A stretch of 64,000 nucleotides of DNA. Source: Rhizobiales bacterium 62-17 (GTDB lineage Bacteria; Pseudomonadota; Alphaproteobacteria; Rhizobiales; Beijerinckiaceae). Within the stretch, counting starts at the first letter, position 1. Each line of letters opens with the position of its first letter. A program made the position numbers and the translations under genes. Below, piece by piece: positions 47,687-56,100 of this stretch. The DNA lies in the NCBI GenBank assembly GCA_001898965.1, contig MKVW01000009.1, positions 1,840,818 through 1,904,817 on the forward strand. The letters run 5' to 3'. Under the pieces are notes generated by a model that was given only the letters and a program-made list of their open reading frames with translations, was not told the DNA's origin and ran no database searches.

Positions 47687-48394
47687 ATGCACAAGATCGA
47701 CATCCCACAATCCGTGATCGACCGTGTGGTCAAGCGGCGGGGGAAGGAACATATTCACGACGATCTGATCCCGTCGAAGACGGCGCTGATCGTCATCGAC
47801 ATGCAGAACGCGTTCATGCCGCTGCCCGTGGCCCATGCGCCGTGCCAGATGGCGCCGAAGATCGTTCCGGCAATCAACAAATTGGCGCAGGCGGTGCGTG
47901 AAACCGGCGGCATCGTCGTGTGGATCCAGACGGCCTGCACCGCAGGCGACAAGATCACCTGGTCCAATGCGCATAAGATGGTGACGCACGAGCGCGCGCT
48001 GATGCGCTTTTCGGCGCTGGAGCGTGGGTCCGAAGGCTATGCGCTCTGGCCGGAAATGGATGCCAAGCCGGAAGATCTCTATGTCGAGAAGCACCGTTTC
48101 AGCGCTTTCATCCAAAACTCGTCCGACCTCGATGCGATCCTGCGCGAACAGGGCGTCGATACGGTGTTGATCACCGGCACGGTGACGAATGTCTGCTGCG
48201 AGTCGAGCGCGCGCGACGCGATGATGCTGAACTACAAGGTCGTCATGGTGTCCGACGGCAATGCCGCCGATAATGACGATGAGCACAACGCCACCTTGCG
48301 GTCGATCTATCTGACCTTTGGCGACGTGATGGATACGGCCATGTTGGTCGATCTGTTGAAACAACGCAGCAACATCCGCACCGCCGCCGAATAA
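47687..48394 (+). CDS. Isochorismatase-family cysteine hydrolase
   Basis: 235 residues. The isochorismatase-like triad is visible: Asp38 in TALIVIDMQNAFM, Lys135 in LYVEKHRFSAF, and Cys170 in GTVTNVCCESSARDAMM. The family includes N-carbamoylsarcosine amidase, biuret hydrolase, ureidoacrylate hydrolase and nicotinamidase; the cis-peptide motif GTVTNV and the C-C-E-S-S-A-R-D stretch are typical but do not select one substrate. The ATG at 47687 has GGAGAAAG upstream. Divergent from mutY and followed by a VOC-protein gene 31 bases later. Confidence 0.92.
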   Translation: MHKIDIPQSVIDRVVKRRGKEHIHDDLIPSKTALIVIDMQNAFMPLPVAHAPCQMAPKIVPAINKLAQAVRETGGIVVWIQTACTAGDKITWSNAHKMVTHERALMRFSALERGSEGYALWPEMDAKPEDLYVEKHRFSAFIQNSSDLDAILREQGVDTVLITGTVTNVCCESSARDAMMLNYKVVMVSDGNAADNDDEHNATLRSIYLTFGDVMDTAMLVDLLKQRSNIRTAAE

Positions 48395-48425
48395 GAGGCG
48401 GTGCGACAACGCATGGGAGGCGGCG

Positions 48426-48881
48426 ATGGCGGTCAATCCGGTGCCCGAGGACTATGCGGGTGGAGTCCCCGGCCTGTGCGTCGATAGAGGCGCGCAGGCC
48501 GTCGAAGTTTACAAGCAGGCATTTGGCGCTGATGTGACCATGCGCTTCGACGAGCCGGATGGCCGTCTCGGCCATGCCGAACTGTTGATCGGCAAAGCTC
48601 GCTTTTCGGTCTCCGACGAATTTCCCGAATATGGCGTGATCAGCCCGAAAACGCTCGGCGGCTCGCCGGTGTCGCTGCACATCTACGTGCCCGACGTCGA
48701 TCAGGTGGCCGAGCGCGCGGTGGCCGCTGGTATGACCTTGTTGCGGCCGGTCGCCAACGAGTTTTACGGCGATCGGGTCGCCCGATTACAGGATCCTTTC
48801 GGTCATCGCTGGATCATCGCCAGCCGCATCGAAAACCTCACCGTCGACGACATGTATCGCCGCGCCGGCAGATCGGATTAA
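48426..48881 (+). CDS. VOC-family protein, PhnB/glyoxalase-like
   Basis: 151 residues of the vicinal-oxygen-chelate fold with two beta-alpha-beta-beta-beta halves: VPGLCVDRGAQAVEVYKQAFGADVTMRFDEPDGRLGHAELLIGKARFSVSDE and VSLHIYVPDVDQVAERAVAAGMTLLRPVANEFYGDRVARLQDPFGHRWIIASR. This is the PhnB-like subgroup, often with no known reaction. GGGAGG precedes the ATG. It probably forms an operon with the cysteine hydrolase, and its stop overlaps the stop of the convergent anti-sigma gene by three bases. Confidence 0.88.
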   Translation: MAVNPVPEDYAGGVPGLCVDRGAQAVEVYKQAFGADVTMRFDEPDGRLGHAELLIGKARFSVSDEFPEYGVISPKTLGGSPVSLHIYVPDVDQVAERAVAAGMTLLRPVANEFYGDRVARLQDPFGHRWIIASRIENLTVDDMYRRAGRSD

Positions 48882-49642
48882 GGCGCTGGCGCGCCAGTGA
48901 CAGCGGCTTTGAATGTCTCCGCGAAGCGAACAAGTTCCTGCTCTTCTGCATCGGTCGTCATCAAGAACGTGAAGCCCGCATGGCGCCAGGACAGAATGTG
49001 GAAGCCGGCATCGGCCACCGTTGGGCGCGAAGCGACGGTGCCGGGTAAGGCAGTCACGCTGACCACATGGGCACCTATGCGATAGACCAGCACGGGCGCT
49101 GGCGCGCCGTTGACCACATCGACCCGCCCGCCGAGGAGCGGAAAGCCCTGGGCGGCAAGGTCTGGCGTCGGTGGAGAAATGGCGATCCGTGCGTCGAACC
49201 AAGGCCGGACATTGTGCCGGTCGTTCGAGGCGATATCGACGGGGCTGCCGGCGAGAAGGGCGCGCCGGTGATTGGCGATAAGAGCATCGTCGAGGCCGGG
49301 CGTGCCGCGTTGCAGGGCCAGATAGGTGGCGCTGCCACCGAGGCCGATACCGAGGGCCAAGGCGGCGGCCATTTTCATGAAATCGCGCCGTGGGGCATGC
49401 GCGGGCTCGGCGATCGTGGGGCTGACGGCGGCTTGCAATCGGGCATGTAGAGCAGCCGGCGCGGACGTGCGTGGAAACTGCGCCTGCAGTGCGCGCCGTA
49501 AAGCAAGGTGACGCGCGTAGGTGGCGGCGAGGGCGGGATCGGCGGCAAGCTGGCGTTCGAAGGCGGCTTGGCCGGCCGCGTCGAGTTCGCCGTCGAGAGC
49601 GGCCTGTAAAGTCAGGTGCGGATCAAGAGGGGCGTCGCTCAT
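48878..49642 (-). CDS. Membrane-anchored anti-sigma factor (no zinc motif)
   Basis: 254 residues. The N-terminal domain (1-70) resembles anti-sigma domains: TLQAALDGELDAAGQAAFERQLAADPALAATYARHLALRRALQAQF. It lacks the HxxxCxxC zinc motif of ZAS proteins. A single membrane segment lies near 88-110 (FMKMAAALALGIGLGGSATYLAL), preceded by an RR pair, and the rest (about 115-254) would face the periplasm and end with HAGFTFLMTTDAEEQELVRFAETF. It should hold the sigma factor encoded immediately upstream, whose stop overlaps its start (ATGA). Last gene of the exported-phosphoesterase/cupredoxin/sigma operon. Confidence 0.85.
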   Translation of the reverse strand: MSDAPLDPHLTLQAALDGELDAAGQAAFERQLAADPALAATYARHLALRRALQAQFPRTSAPAALHARLQAAVSPTIAEPAHAPRRDFMKMAAALALGIGLGGSATYLALQRGTPGLDDALIANHRRALLAGSPVDIASNDRHNVRPWFDARIAISPPTPDLAAQGFPLLGGRVDVVNGAPAPVLVYRIGAHVVSVTALPGTVASRPTVADAGFHILSWRHAGFTFLMTTDAEEQELVRFAETFKAAVTGAPAP

Positions 49643-50199
49643 GACATCTCCTTTCCGATCCGCTCGATCAGCAGTGCGCGGGCGCGCGCCAGGCGCGACA
49701 TCACCGTGCCGACAGGAATATCCACAATGCTGGCGATCTCGCGGTAGCTGAGACCGTTGAACTCGCGCATCACAAGCGCCTCACGAAAGGGAGCGGGCAG
49801 GGCGGCGATGGCCGTATGCAGGAGCGCTTCATCCGCTTGTGCGATCATTTCGGCCTCCGGCGTCGGGCTTTCGCTCACTGTCGGTGCGTCACGCGCGGCG
49901 CCTTCCAGATCATCGGTGAGGACCAGCGTCTTGGGGCGATTGTGCGCCAGCCAGGTGAATGTCGTGTTGCGCACGATCGAGAACAACCAGGCGCGCGCAT
50001 TGCCGCCGCTATAACGCTCGATGCCGTTCAACGCACGCAGACAAGCGTCCTGCACCACATCCTCGGCATCCGTCGGATTGCCGGTCAGCCAACGTGCGAA
50101 CACGAAGGCGTCGTCGAGATGGGGCATCACCACCTCGCGGAACAAGCGGCTGCGGGTCTCGTCGGTCAAGCGCGCACAGGAGGCATGCGAACCTCTCAC
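49639..50199 (-). CDS. ECF-family RNA polymerase sigma factor
   Basis: 186 residues from the GTG at 50199. Region 2: LFREVVMPHLDDAFVFARWLTGNPTDAEDVVQDACLRALNGIERY, with the core-binding and -10 recognition helices. Region 4: LPAPFREALVMREFNGLSYREIASIVDIPVGTVMSRLARARALL. No region 1 or 3, as expected for ECF factors. The GTG overlaps the stop of the cupredoxin gene (GTGA) and is preceded by GGGGAGG, and its own stop overlaps the anti-sigma start; this coupling decides the start over an upstream in-frame TTG. It presumably transcribes its own operon. Confidence 0.95.
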   Translation of the reverse strand: MRGSHASCARLTDETRSRLFREVVMPHLDDAFVFARWLTGNPTDAEDVVQDACLRALNGIERYSGGNARAWLFSIVRNTTFTWLAHNRPKTLVLTDDLEGAARDAPTVSESPTPEAEMIAQADEALLHTAIAALPAPFREALVMREFNGLSYREIASIVDIPVGTVMSRLARARALLIERIGKEMS

Positions 50200-50525
50200 G
50201 GGGCTACGATGATCCTCCCCTTCATATGCGGATGCAACCCGCAAAAGTAATCGTAGGTGCCAGGCGTCGCGAAGGTGAAACGAAACGTGTCCGTGGTGTC
50301 GAGAGCGCGGGAATGCACCTTGCCATCGGTGGTCACCACCGAATGGGGAATGTCGTCATCGTTGCTCCAGATCACGACGGTGCCAGCTTTGACGTTGAGC
50401 GTGTCCGGCGTGAAGGAAAAGTTTTCGATCTTCACGGTGGCCTCATCGGCCCGAACGCGTTGCGTCAGCAAGGGCAAAAGAAGAGCGGCCGCGCACAAGC
50501 GGCGGCGATCCAGGGCGGTCGTCAT
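50196..50525 (-). CDS. Exported cupredoxin, amicyanin/plastocyanin-like blue copper protein
   Basis: 109 residues. The first 26 form a signal peptide with RRR (TTALDRRRLCAAALLLPLLTQRVRA). The rest is one cupredoxin domain: VKIENFSFTPDTLNVKAGTVVIWSNDDDIPHSVVTTDG and PGTYDYFCGLHPHMKGRIIV. Type 1 copper ligands are His61, Cys95, His98 and Met101, with the C-x2-H-x2-M spacing of amicyanin. It would be a periplasmic one-electron carrier or copper sensor. It lies between an exported phosphoesterase gene (25 bases upstream) and the sigma factor gene, whose GTG overlaps its stop. Confidence 0.94.
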   Translation of the reverse strand: MTTALDRRRLCAAALLLPLLTQRVRADEATVKIENFSFTPDTLNVKAGTVVIWSNDDDIPHSVVTTDGKVHSRALDTTDTFRFTFATPGTYDYFCGLHPHMKGRIIVAP

Positions 50526-50550
50526 GTCGTGTCTCCAATGTTCGGATCGG

Positions 50551-51498
50551 TCAGGCCTTCATCAACGCGCTGTCGATGATGGCGAGCGGTTCATTGCCGC
50601 GTCTGACGGTGATGGATGTGGTGCCGAGCACGCCGCGCAGTCGCTCATCCGCCACTTTCAGGGGACCGGGCGAGGGTGCCGTTCCAGGTGCAGGCTGCGG
50701 AAAGGCGGTCGAGCGGGCGGTATGGAATGTCACCGCGCCTTCGACCTTCTGCATGATCTGGTGAATATGTCCGTTGAGTACGGTCACGGATCCAAACCGT
50801 TTGACGAGCGCCAGAACTTGCGCCGCGTCATCGGTGCCCCAGCCCCAATCCGCATAGACGGTCCACAGCGGAATATGCGCGAAGATCACCAGCGGTGTGG
50901 ACGCGCTCTTGCCCTTCAAATCCTCCGTCAGCCAGGCGATCTGCGCCGCGCCGAGCGAACCCATGCCGCCCGCTTTGAGATCGGCGACATTGACGAGGCC
51001 GACGAAATGCACGCCTTCGTGATCGAACGCATACCAGCCGGTGCCTTGCGCTTTCTGCTTTCGGCCGAAGCGGTTCAGATAGTCGGCGCCACGCCCCTCA
51101 TCGACGATATCGTGCTCGCCAGGCACGTAATGAACGTCGAGCCGTGCGCCGGCGATGACCTTTTCGGCGTCGTCGAATTCTTCGGGCTTCGACAGATGCG
51201 AAATGTCGCCGGTATGGATCATGAAGGCGGGTTTCGTCGCCATGCCGCCGACCTGGCTGATCGCGTCCTGCAAGGTCGCGAGCGGATTGGGGTTGGCCGC
51301 CTGCTTGAAGCCGATATGGCTGTCGGAGATTTGCAGGAAGCTGAAGCCCATCGCCGCCTGCGCCCGGGCGGTTCCCATTCCCAGCACGGCCGAGGTCTGC
51401 GGCACGCCGCCAACCAAGGTCCACAATACGCCGCTGCCCGCCCACACCATGCACTCGAGCGTGCGGCGCCGATCGATGGAACTGTTATCCTGCGCCAT
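50551..51498 (-). CDS. Exported metallophosphoesterase (calcineurin-like), Tat-type signal
   Basis: 315 residues. The N-terminus DRRRTLECMVWAGSGVLWTLVGG resembles a Tat signal with RRR and a moderately hydrophobic stretch. Metal-binding motifs in order: ISDSHIGF (D-x-H), HTGDISH (GD), VPGEHDI (GEHD in place of GNHD), IFAHIPLW (H) and NGHIHQ (GHxH). It would hydrolyse phosphate mono- or diesters in the periplasm. The ATG at 51498 follows GGAG. It is the first gene of the phosphoesterase-cupredoxin-ECF-anti-sigma operon. The upstream region has an ECF-like promoter and an inverted repeat covering the ribosome-binding site. Confidence 0.92.
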   Translation of the reverse strand: MAQDNSSIDRRRTLECMVWAGSGVLWTLVGGVPQTSAVLGMGTARAQAAMGFSFLQISDSHIGFKQAANPNPLATLQDAISQVGGMATKPAFMIHTGDISHLSKPEEFDDAEKVIAGARLDVHYVPGEHDIVDEGRGADYLNRFGRKQKAQGTGWYAFDHEGVHFVGLVNVADLKAGGMGSLGAAQIAWLTEDLKGKSASTPLVIFAHIPLWTVYADWGWGTDDAAQVLALVKRFGSVTVLNGHIHQIMQKVEGAVTFHTARSTAFPQPAPGTAPSPGPLKVADERLRGVLGTTSITVRRGNEPLAIIDSALMKA

Positions 51499-51503
51499 GG
51501 TGA

Positions 51504-51535
51504 TCTCCTTCACATCAGGGGCGACGTGAAGGAGA
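51504..51535 (-). promoter_or_regulatory. Inverted repeat with 10-base arms over the metallophosphoesterase ribosome-binding site
   Basis: On the minus strand TCTCCTTCAC, 12 bases, then GTGAAGGAGA, where AAGGAG is the Shine-Dalgarno 5-10 bases ahead of the ATG. If transcribed in full, the 10-base-pair stem would hide the ribosome-binding site. If transcription starts at the ECF-like promoter, part of the left arm is not transcribed and the repeat would act as DNA. Confidence 0.5.
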
Positions 51536-51560
51536 CTCGGAGGAGAACTGGTTTATTCCC
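51534..51560 (-). promoter_or_regulatory. Candidate ECF sigma promoter GGGAAT-N18-GTC
   Basis: On the minus strand GGGAAT (51560-51555), 18 bases, then GTC (51536-51534). GGAAT-like -35 and GTC-like -10 elements are frequent at ECF-dependent promoters that autoregulate their sigma operon. It lies about 36-62 bases before the start of the first gene. Confidence 0.4.
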
Positions 51561-51561
51561 G

Positions 51562-51588
51562 CGCGGTCGCGAATTTTTTGCGACCGCG
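51562..51588. repeat. GC-rich stem-loop with an AT loop between the operon and dciA
   Basis: CGCGGTCGC and GCGACCGCG form perfect 9-base arms around GAATTTTTT; with a two-base bulge the pairing extends to TTCCC/GGGAA, so the GGGAAT sequence appears on both strands. It may be a regulatory site shared by the two divergent units. Confidence 0.45.
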
Positions 51589-51655
51589 GGAATGATAGCG
51601 ACGAGGCGGGGGCTCGGCCCACGACTTTGCAGTGCCAGCATGCTATGATCGGGCT

Positions 51656-52171
51656 ATGGTCTCCGCCCCTCGCAAACGCAATGTCCCCCGATCGCTCGGC
51701 GAGTTCGTGCCGCAGGCGATCAATCCGGTCATTGCCAAACAGGGGTTTGGCGAGGCGGATATCCTGTTGCATTGGCCTGACATCGCTGGCGCGCGGCTGG
51801 CGGCGGTGAGCGAGCCGTTGCGGCTGCAATGGCCGGTGCGCCCGCCCGGGCGTTCGCCCGATGCCCCGCCTGAGCCGGCTAGCCTGATCCTGCGGGTGGA
51901 GGGGGCTTTCGCGCTCGAATTCCAGCATGTCGGCCCGCTGCTGGTCGAGCGGGTCAATGCCCGCCTCGGCTGGCGCTGCGTCGGCCGGGTGGTGCTGAAA
52001 CAAGGGCCAGTCCGGCGTGACGGGGCGGGACGGCGCAAGGTGCTCCCGCCAGGCCCGGTGGAGGAGCAGCGGGCCGCCGCCATGACCGAAGGCATCGAAG
52101 ATGACGACTTGCGTGGGGCGCTGAATCGGCTTGGCGCCCGGGTTTTTCAACCGCAACGCGCGAAAACGTGA
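51656..52171 (+). CDS. dciA: DUF721 protein, DciA-type replicative helicase loader
   Basis: 171 residues with the DUF721 domain at the N-terminus: RSLGEFVPQAINPVIAKQGFGEADILLHWPDIAGARLAAVSEPLRLQWP, followed by LILRVEGAFALEFQHVGPLLVERVNARLGWRCVGRVVLKQGPV. DciA loads DnaB in bacteria lacking DnaC. An upstream GTG (51632) is possible, but the ATG at 51656 fits the family. Next on the strand are a DsbA-like protein and smc, the order usual in Rhizobiales. Confidence 0.9.
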   Translation: MVSAPRKRNVPRSLGEFVPQAINPVIAKQGFGEADILLHWPDIAGARLAAVSEPLRLQWPVRPPGRSPDAPPEPASLILRVEGAFALEFQHVGPLLVERVNARLGWRCVGRVVLKQGPVRRDGAGRRKVLPPGPVEEQRAAAMTEGIEDDDLRGALNRLGARVFQPQRAKT

Positions 52172-52272
52172 GAAAAAGACTGTAAGTTTGCCTTGCTGGC
52201 GGGTCGCGGGCTTGCCACATTCGCCGCTTAACGCCTATCGCCTTGGCCGTTTTCACAGGAATGGTTCAGTTC

Positions 52273-52932
52273 ATGTCTGTCACACTTCGCAAAACCCGCC
52301 GTCAGGTTCTTGAGGGCGCCGCTGTTGGTTCGGCCGCGCTTTTCGCCGCGAGCCTGCTTCCTTCGGCGGCCTTCGCGCAAAATGTGCCCGCGGCTGAGCT
52401 GATGAAGCCCGGTGCGCTGCCGGACATCTGGCAGGGCGACGAAAAAGCCCCGGTCACGATCATTGAATATGCGTCGGCGACCTGCTCGCATTGCGCGCAT
52501 TTCCACGAGACCACTTATAAAGAGTTGAAAACTAAATATATCGACACGGGCAAGGTGCGTTTCACCATGCGCGAATTCCCGTTCGACCCGCTGGCCCAGG
52601 CGGGTTTCATGCTGGCGCGCTGCTCGGGCGACGACAAGCGCGATGCGGTTGTCGGCCTGCTGCTGGCGCAGCAGAAAAACTGGGCGATGTCGGATAAGCC
52701 GTTGCAAGGCCTGATGACCCTGATGCGTCAGACCGGCATGTCGCAGGAGACATTCGAGAGCTGCCTGAAGGACCAGGCGCTCTATGACAATATCGGCAAG
52801 GTGCGCGATCAGGGGGCGGAGAAATTCACCGTCAATTCGACGCCGACCTTCTTCATCAATGGCACCCGCTTGGTCGGCGCGGTCTCCTTGGAGGAGATGG
52901 AAAAGCTCATTCTGCCCTCCCTGAAGAGCTAA
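52273..52932 (+). CDS. DsbA-family thiol:disulfide oxidoreductase, exported
   Basis: 219 residues with a twin-Arg signal (RKTRRQVLEGAAVGSAALFAASLLPSAAFAQ). The thioredoxin-fold active site is Cys71-Ser-His-Cys74 (EYASATCSHCAHFHE) and the cis-Pro loop is NSTPTFFING. It resembles the DsbA/BdbD-type proteins encoded between dciA and smc in Rhizobiales, which oxidise or shuffle disulfides in the periplasm. ATGs at 52261 and 52273 are both possible; the second has better spacing to AGGA. Confidence 0.93.
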   Translation: MSVTLRKTRRQVLEGAAVGSAALFAASLLPSAAFAQNVPAAELMKPGALPDIWQGDEKAPVTIIEYASATCSHCAHFHETTYKELKTKYIDTGKVRFTMREFPFDPLAQAGFMLARCSGDDKRDAVVGLLLAQQKNWAMSDKPLQGLMTLMRQTGMSQETFESCLKDQALYDNIGKVRDQGAEKFTVNSTPTFFINGTRLVGAVSLEEMEKLILPSLKS

Positions 52933-53173
52933 GAAGCGCATAAGTTCCTGCACCGCAGCCTCCAAACGGCCTTTTCTCACAGGAAAATTGGCCAGAATCA
53001 GAGGCTGCGTCTTGCCTGTTACGAGCCTTTATGACGGCTTAGAGGCAGGGATGCGCCCTGCAGCCGAATCGTTCGACGGACAGGCAGGGGGTGATCCGAC
53101 CCCGGCGACGCCGCCCCTTCAGAGGGCGGCCGAACCGGAAGGAAGACCCGGATTTGCGTAAGGAACGAGGCGT

Positions 53174-56100
53174 ATGAAGTTCAATCGGCTGCGGCTCACA
53201 GGCTTCAAGAGCTTTTGTGAGCCGACGGATTTCATCATCGAGCCAGGGCTGACCGGCGTGGTCGGCCCGAACGGCTGCGGCAAGTCCAACCTTGTCGAAG
53301 CCTTGCGCTGGGTGATGGGTGAAAACTCCTATAAATCCATGCGCGCCTCGGGCATGGACGATGTCATTTTCTCAGGCTCCGGCAACCGGCCGTCGCGCAA
53401 CCAGGCTGAAGTCATGCTGGTGCTCGACAACGCCGACCGCTCGGCGCCGGCCGCCTTCAACGACGCCGATCTGCTTGAAATTTCGCGCCGTATCGAGCGC
53501 GAAGCGGGTTCGACCTATCGCTTCAACGGCAAGGAAGTGCGCGCCCGCGACGTGCAATTGCTGTTCGCCGACGCTGCCACCGGTGCCCGTTCGCCCGCCA
53601 TGGTGCGCCAGGGCATGATCGGCGAAATCATTTCCGCCAAGCCGCAGCAGCGCCGCCGCATTCTCGAAGATGCTGCCGGTGTCGCCGGTCTGCATTCCCG
53701 CCGCCACGAGGCGGAACTGCGCCTCAAGGGTGCCGAAGACAATCTGAATCGCCTTGAAGACGTGATGAAGCAGCTCGACTCGCAGGTCGACAGCCTCAAG
53801 CGTCAGGCGCGCCAGGCGACCCGTTACAAGGGCCTCGCCGCTGAAATCCGTAAGGCCGAAGCCTTGCTCCTGCACATCGCCTATCGCGATGTCACCCGGC
53901 AGATGGCCGAGGCGGAGAGCAAGCTCGAAGGCGACACCCGCGAAGTCGAAGAGCGCACCCGCCAGCAGGCCGAATCGGCGCGTCTGCAAGCCATCGCCGC
54001 CTACGAATTGCCGCCGCTGCGTGATGAGGAAGCCAAGGCCGGCGCTGCTTTGCAGCGCCTCATCCTGGCGCGCGAACAGCTCGAGGGCGAGGAAGAGCGC
54101 GCCAAGCAGCGCGTCGTCGAACTCGAGCGCCGTCAGGCCCAGCTCGAAAAGGATATGGCGCGCGAAAAGGCATTGATCGACGATGCCGCCAGCGTGCTGA
54201 ACCGTCTCGACGCGGAAGTCGCCGATCTCGATCAGGCGACTGAAGCCGCTGGCGATCTCGAATACGAAGCGAAGGAAAAGCTCGCCGACGCCGAAGGCCG
54301 CTTGGCCGAGACGGAAGCGACGCTGGCTGAAGCGCAGGCGGCGCTGTCCGACATCAACGCCCGCCGCAATGCCTTGCAGCAGGCTTTGAACGACGAGACG
54401 CAGCGCTTGCAGCGCTTCGAGAACGAACTGACGCAGGTCGCCGCCGAACTCGAAAATCTGCGCGCCGCTGGCGTCGCCGAGGATGAATTCGCCGCGCTGG
54501 CGGAAGCGCTCGAAGCCGCGCAGGAAGCTCTGTCGGCGGCCGAGGAAGCCGCGCTTGAAGCCGAAGGCGCCCATGGCGACGCGCGCGCCGCCGAAAGCGA
54601 AGCCCGCACGCCGCTGGCCGAAGCCGATCGCAAGGCGCACCGGCTTGAGACCGAAGTGCGCACCCTGTCGAAACTGCTGGCCACCGCCGAGAGCGATCTG
54701 TGGCCGCCGGTCGTCGATGAAATCAATGTCGAGAAGGGCTATGAGGCCGCGCTCGGCGCCGCGCTCGGCGACGATCTCGATGCCTCGGTCAATGCCTCGG
54801 CGCCTGCCCATTGGTCACTGCTCGGCGATCATGCCGAAGACGCGCCGCTGCCGCCGGGTGTCGAACCGCTGGCGAAGCTGGTCACCGCGCCGCACCAGCT
54901 GGCGCGCCGTCTCAACCAGATCGGCGTCGTCGTGCGCACCGAAGGCGCGCACCTGCAAAAGCTGTTGAAGCCCGGCCAGCGCCTGGTTTCGAAGGAAGGC
55001 GATCTGTGGCGTTGGGACGGTTTCGTCGCCGCCGCCGAAGCGCCGACGCCGGCCGCCCGCCGTCTGGCCGAGCGCAATCGTCTGGGTGATCTCACCCGTG
55101 AGGCCGAAGAAGCCCGCCGCGTCGCCGACGCGTTGAAGGTGCAGGCCGAACAGATGGTCGAGCGCGTGCGTGTCGCCGCCATGGCCGAAACGCAGACCCG
55201 CAACGACGCCCGTAACGCCCAGCGGTTGCTCGGCGAAGCGCGCGAGGCGCTGAACGCTGCCGAGCGCAAGCGTGCCCAGTCGGGCGCCCGCGTGTCGGCG
55301 CTGGAAGAAGCCTCCAACCGGCTGACCCAGAACCGTGACGAAGCCCGCGCCAAACATGGCGAAGCGCAGAACGCGCTCGAAACCCTGGCACCGACCGCGC
55401 AGCTCACCGGCAAGCTCGATCGCGCCCGCGCTTCGGCCGCCCATGCGCGCGCCGAAACATCGGAAGCCCGCGCCGCCGTGCAGTCGCTCGGTCGCGAAGC
55501 GCAGGTGCGGCAGCAGCGCCTGATGGCGATCAACAATGAGCGCCAATCCTGGGACGAGCGGCGCGGTCGCGCCACCGGCCAGATCGCCGATTACGAAGAG
55601 CGTATCGCCGAAGCGCGCGAGGAGCTGGAACGGCTGGCGGAGGCGCCGGAACTGTTCCTTGAGCGTCGGCGCGCCCTGATCGGCGAAGTCGACAAGGCGG
55701 AAGAGGCCCGCAAGCTCGCCTCCGACAAGCGCGTCGAAGCCGAGACGCGCCTCGCCGAAAGCGATCGCGTCGCACGCATGACGCTCGATGCCATGTCGGC
55801 GGTGCGCGAAGAGCGTGCTCGCTCCGAAGCGCGTGTCGAAGCTCTGCGCCAGCGCAACCAGGACATCATCCACAGCATCGCCACCGATCTCGAATGCGAG
55901 CCCCATGCGGTGGCGGCTCTGGCCGGCGTCGAACCCGACGACGAATTGCCCGAGGGTGCCGATGTCGAGCGCAGGCTCGAAGAGCTCAAGCAGGATCGTG
56001 AACGTCTCGGTGCCGTCAACCTGCGCGCCGACGACGAACTGGGCGATATCGAAGGCCGCCGCGATGCGCTGACCACCGAACGCGACGACCTGACGGAAGC

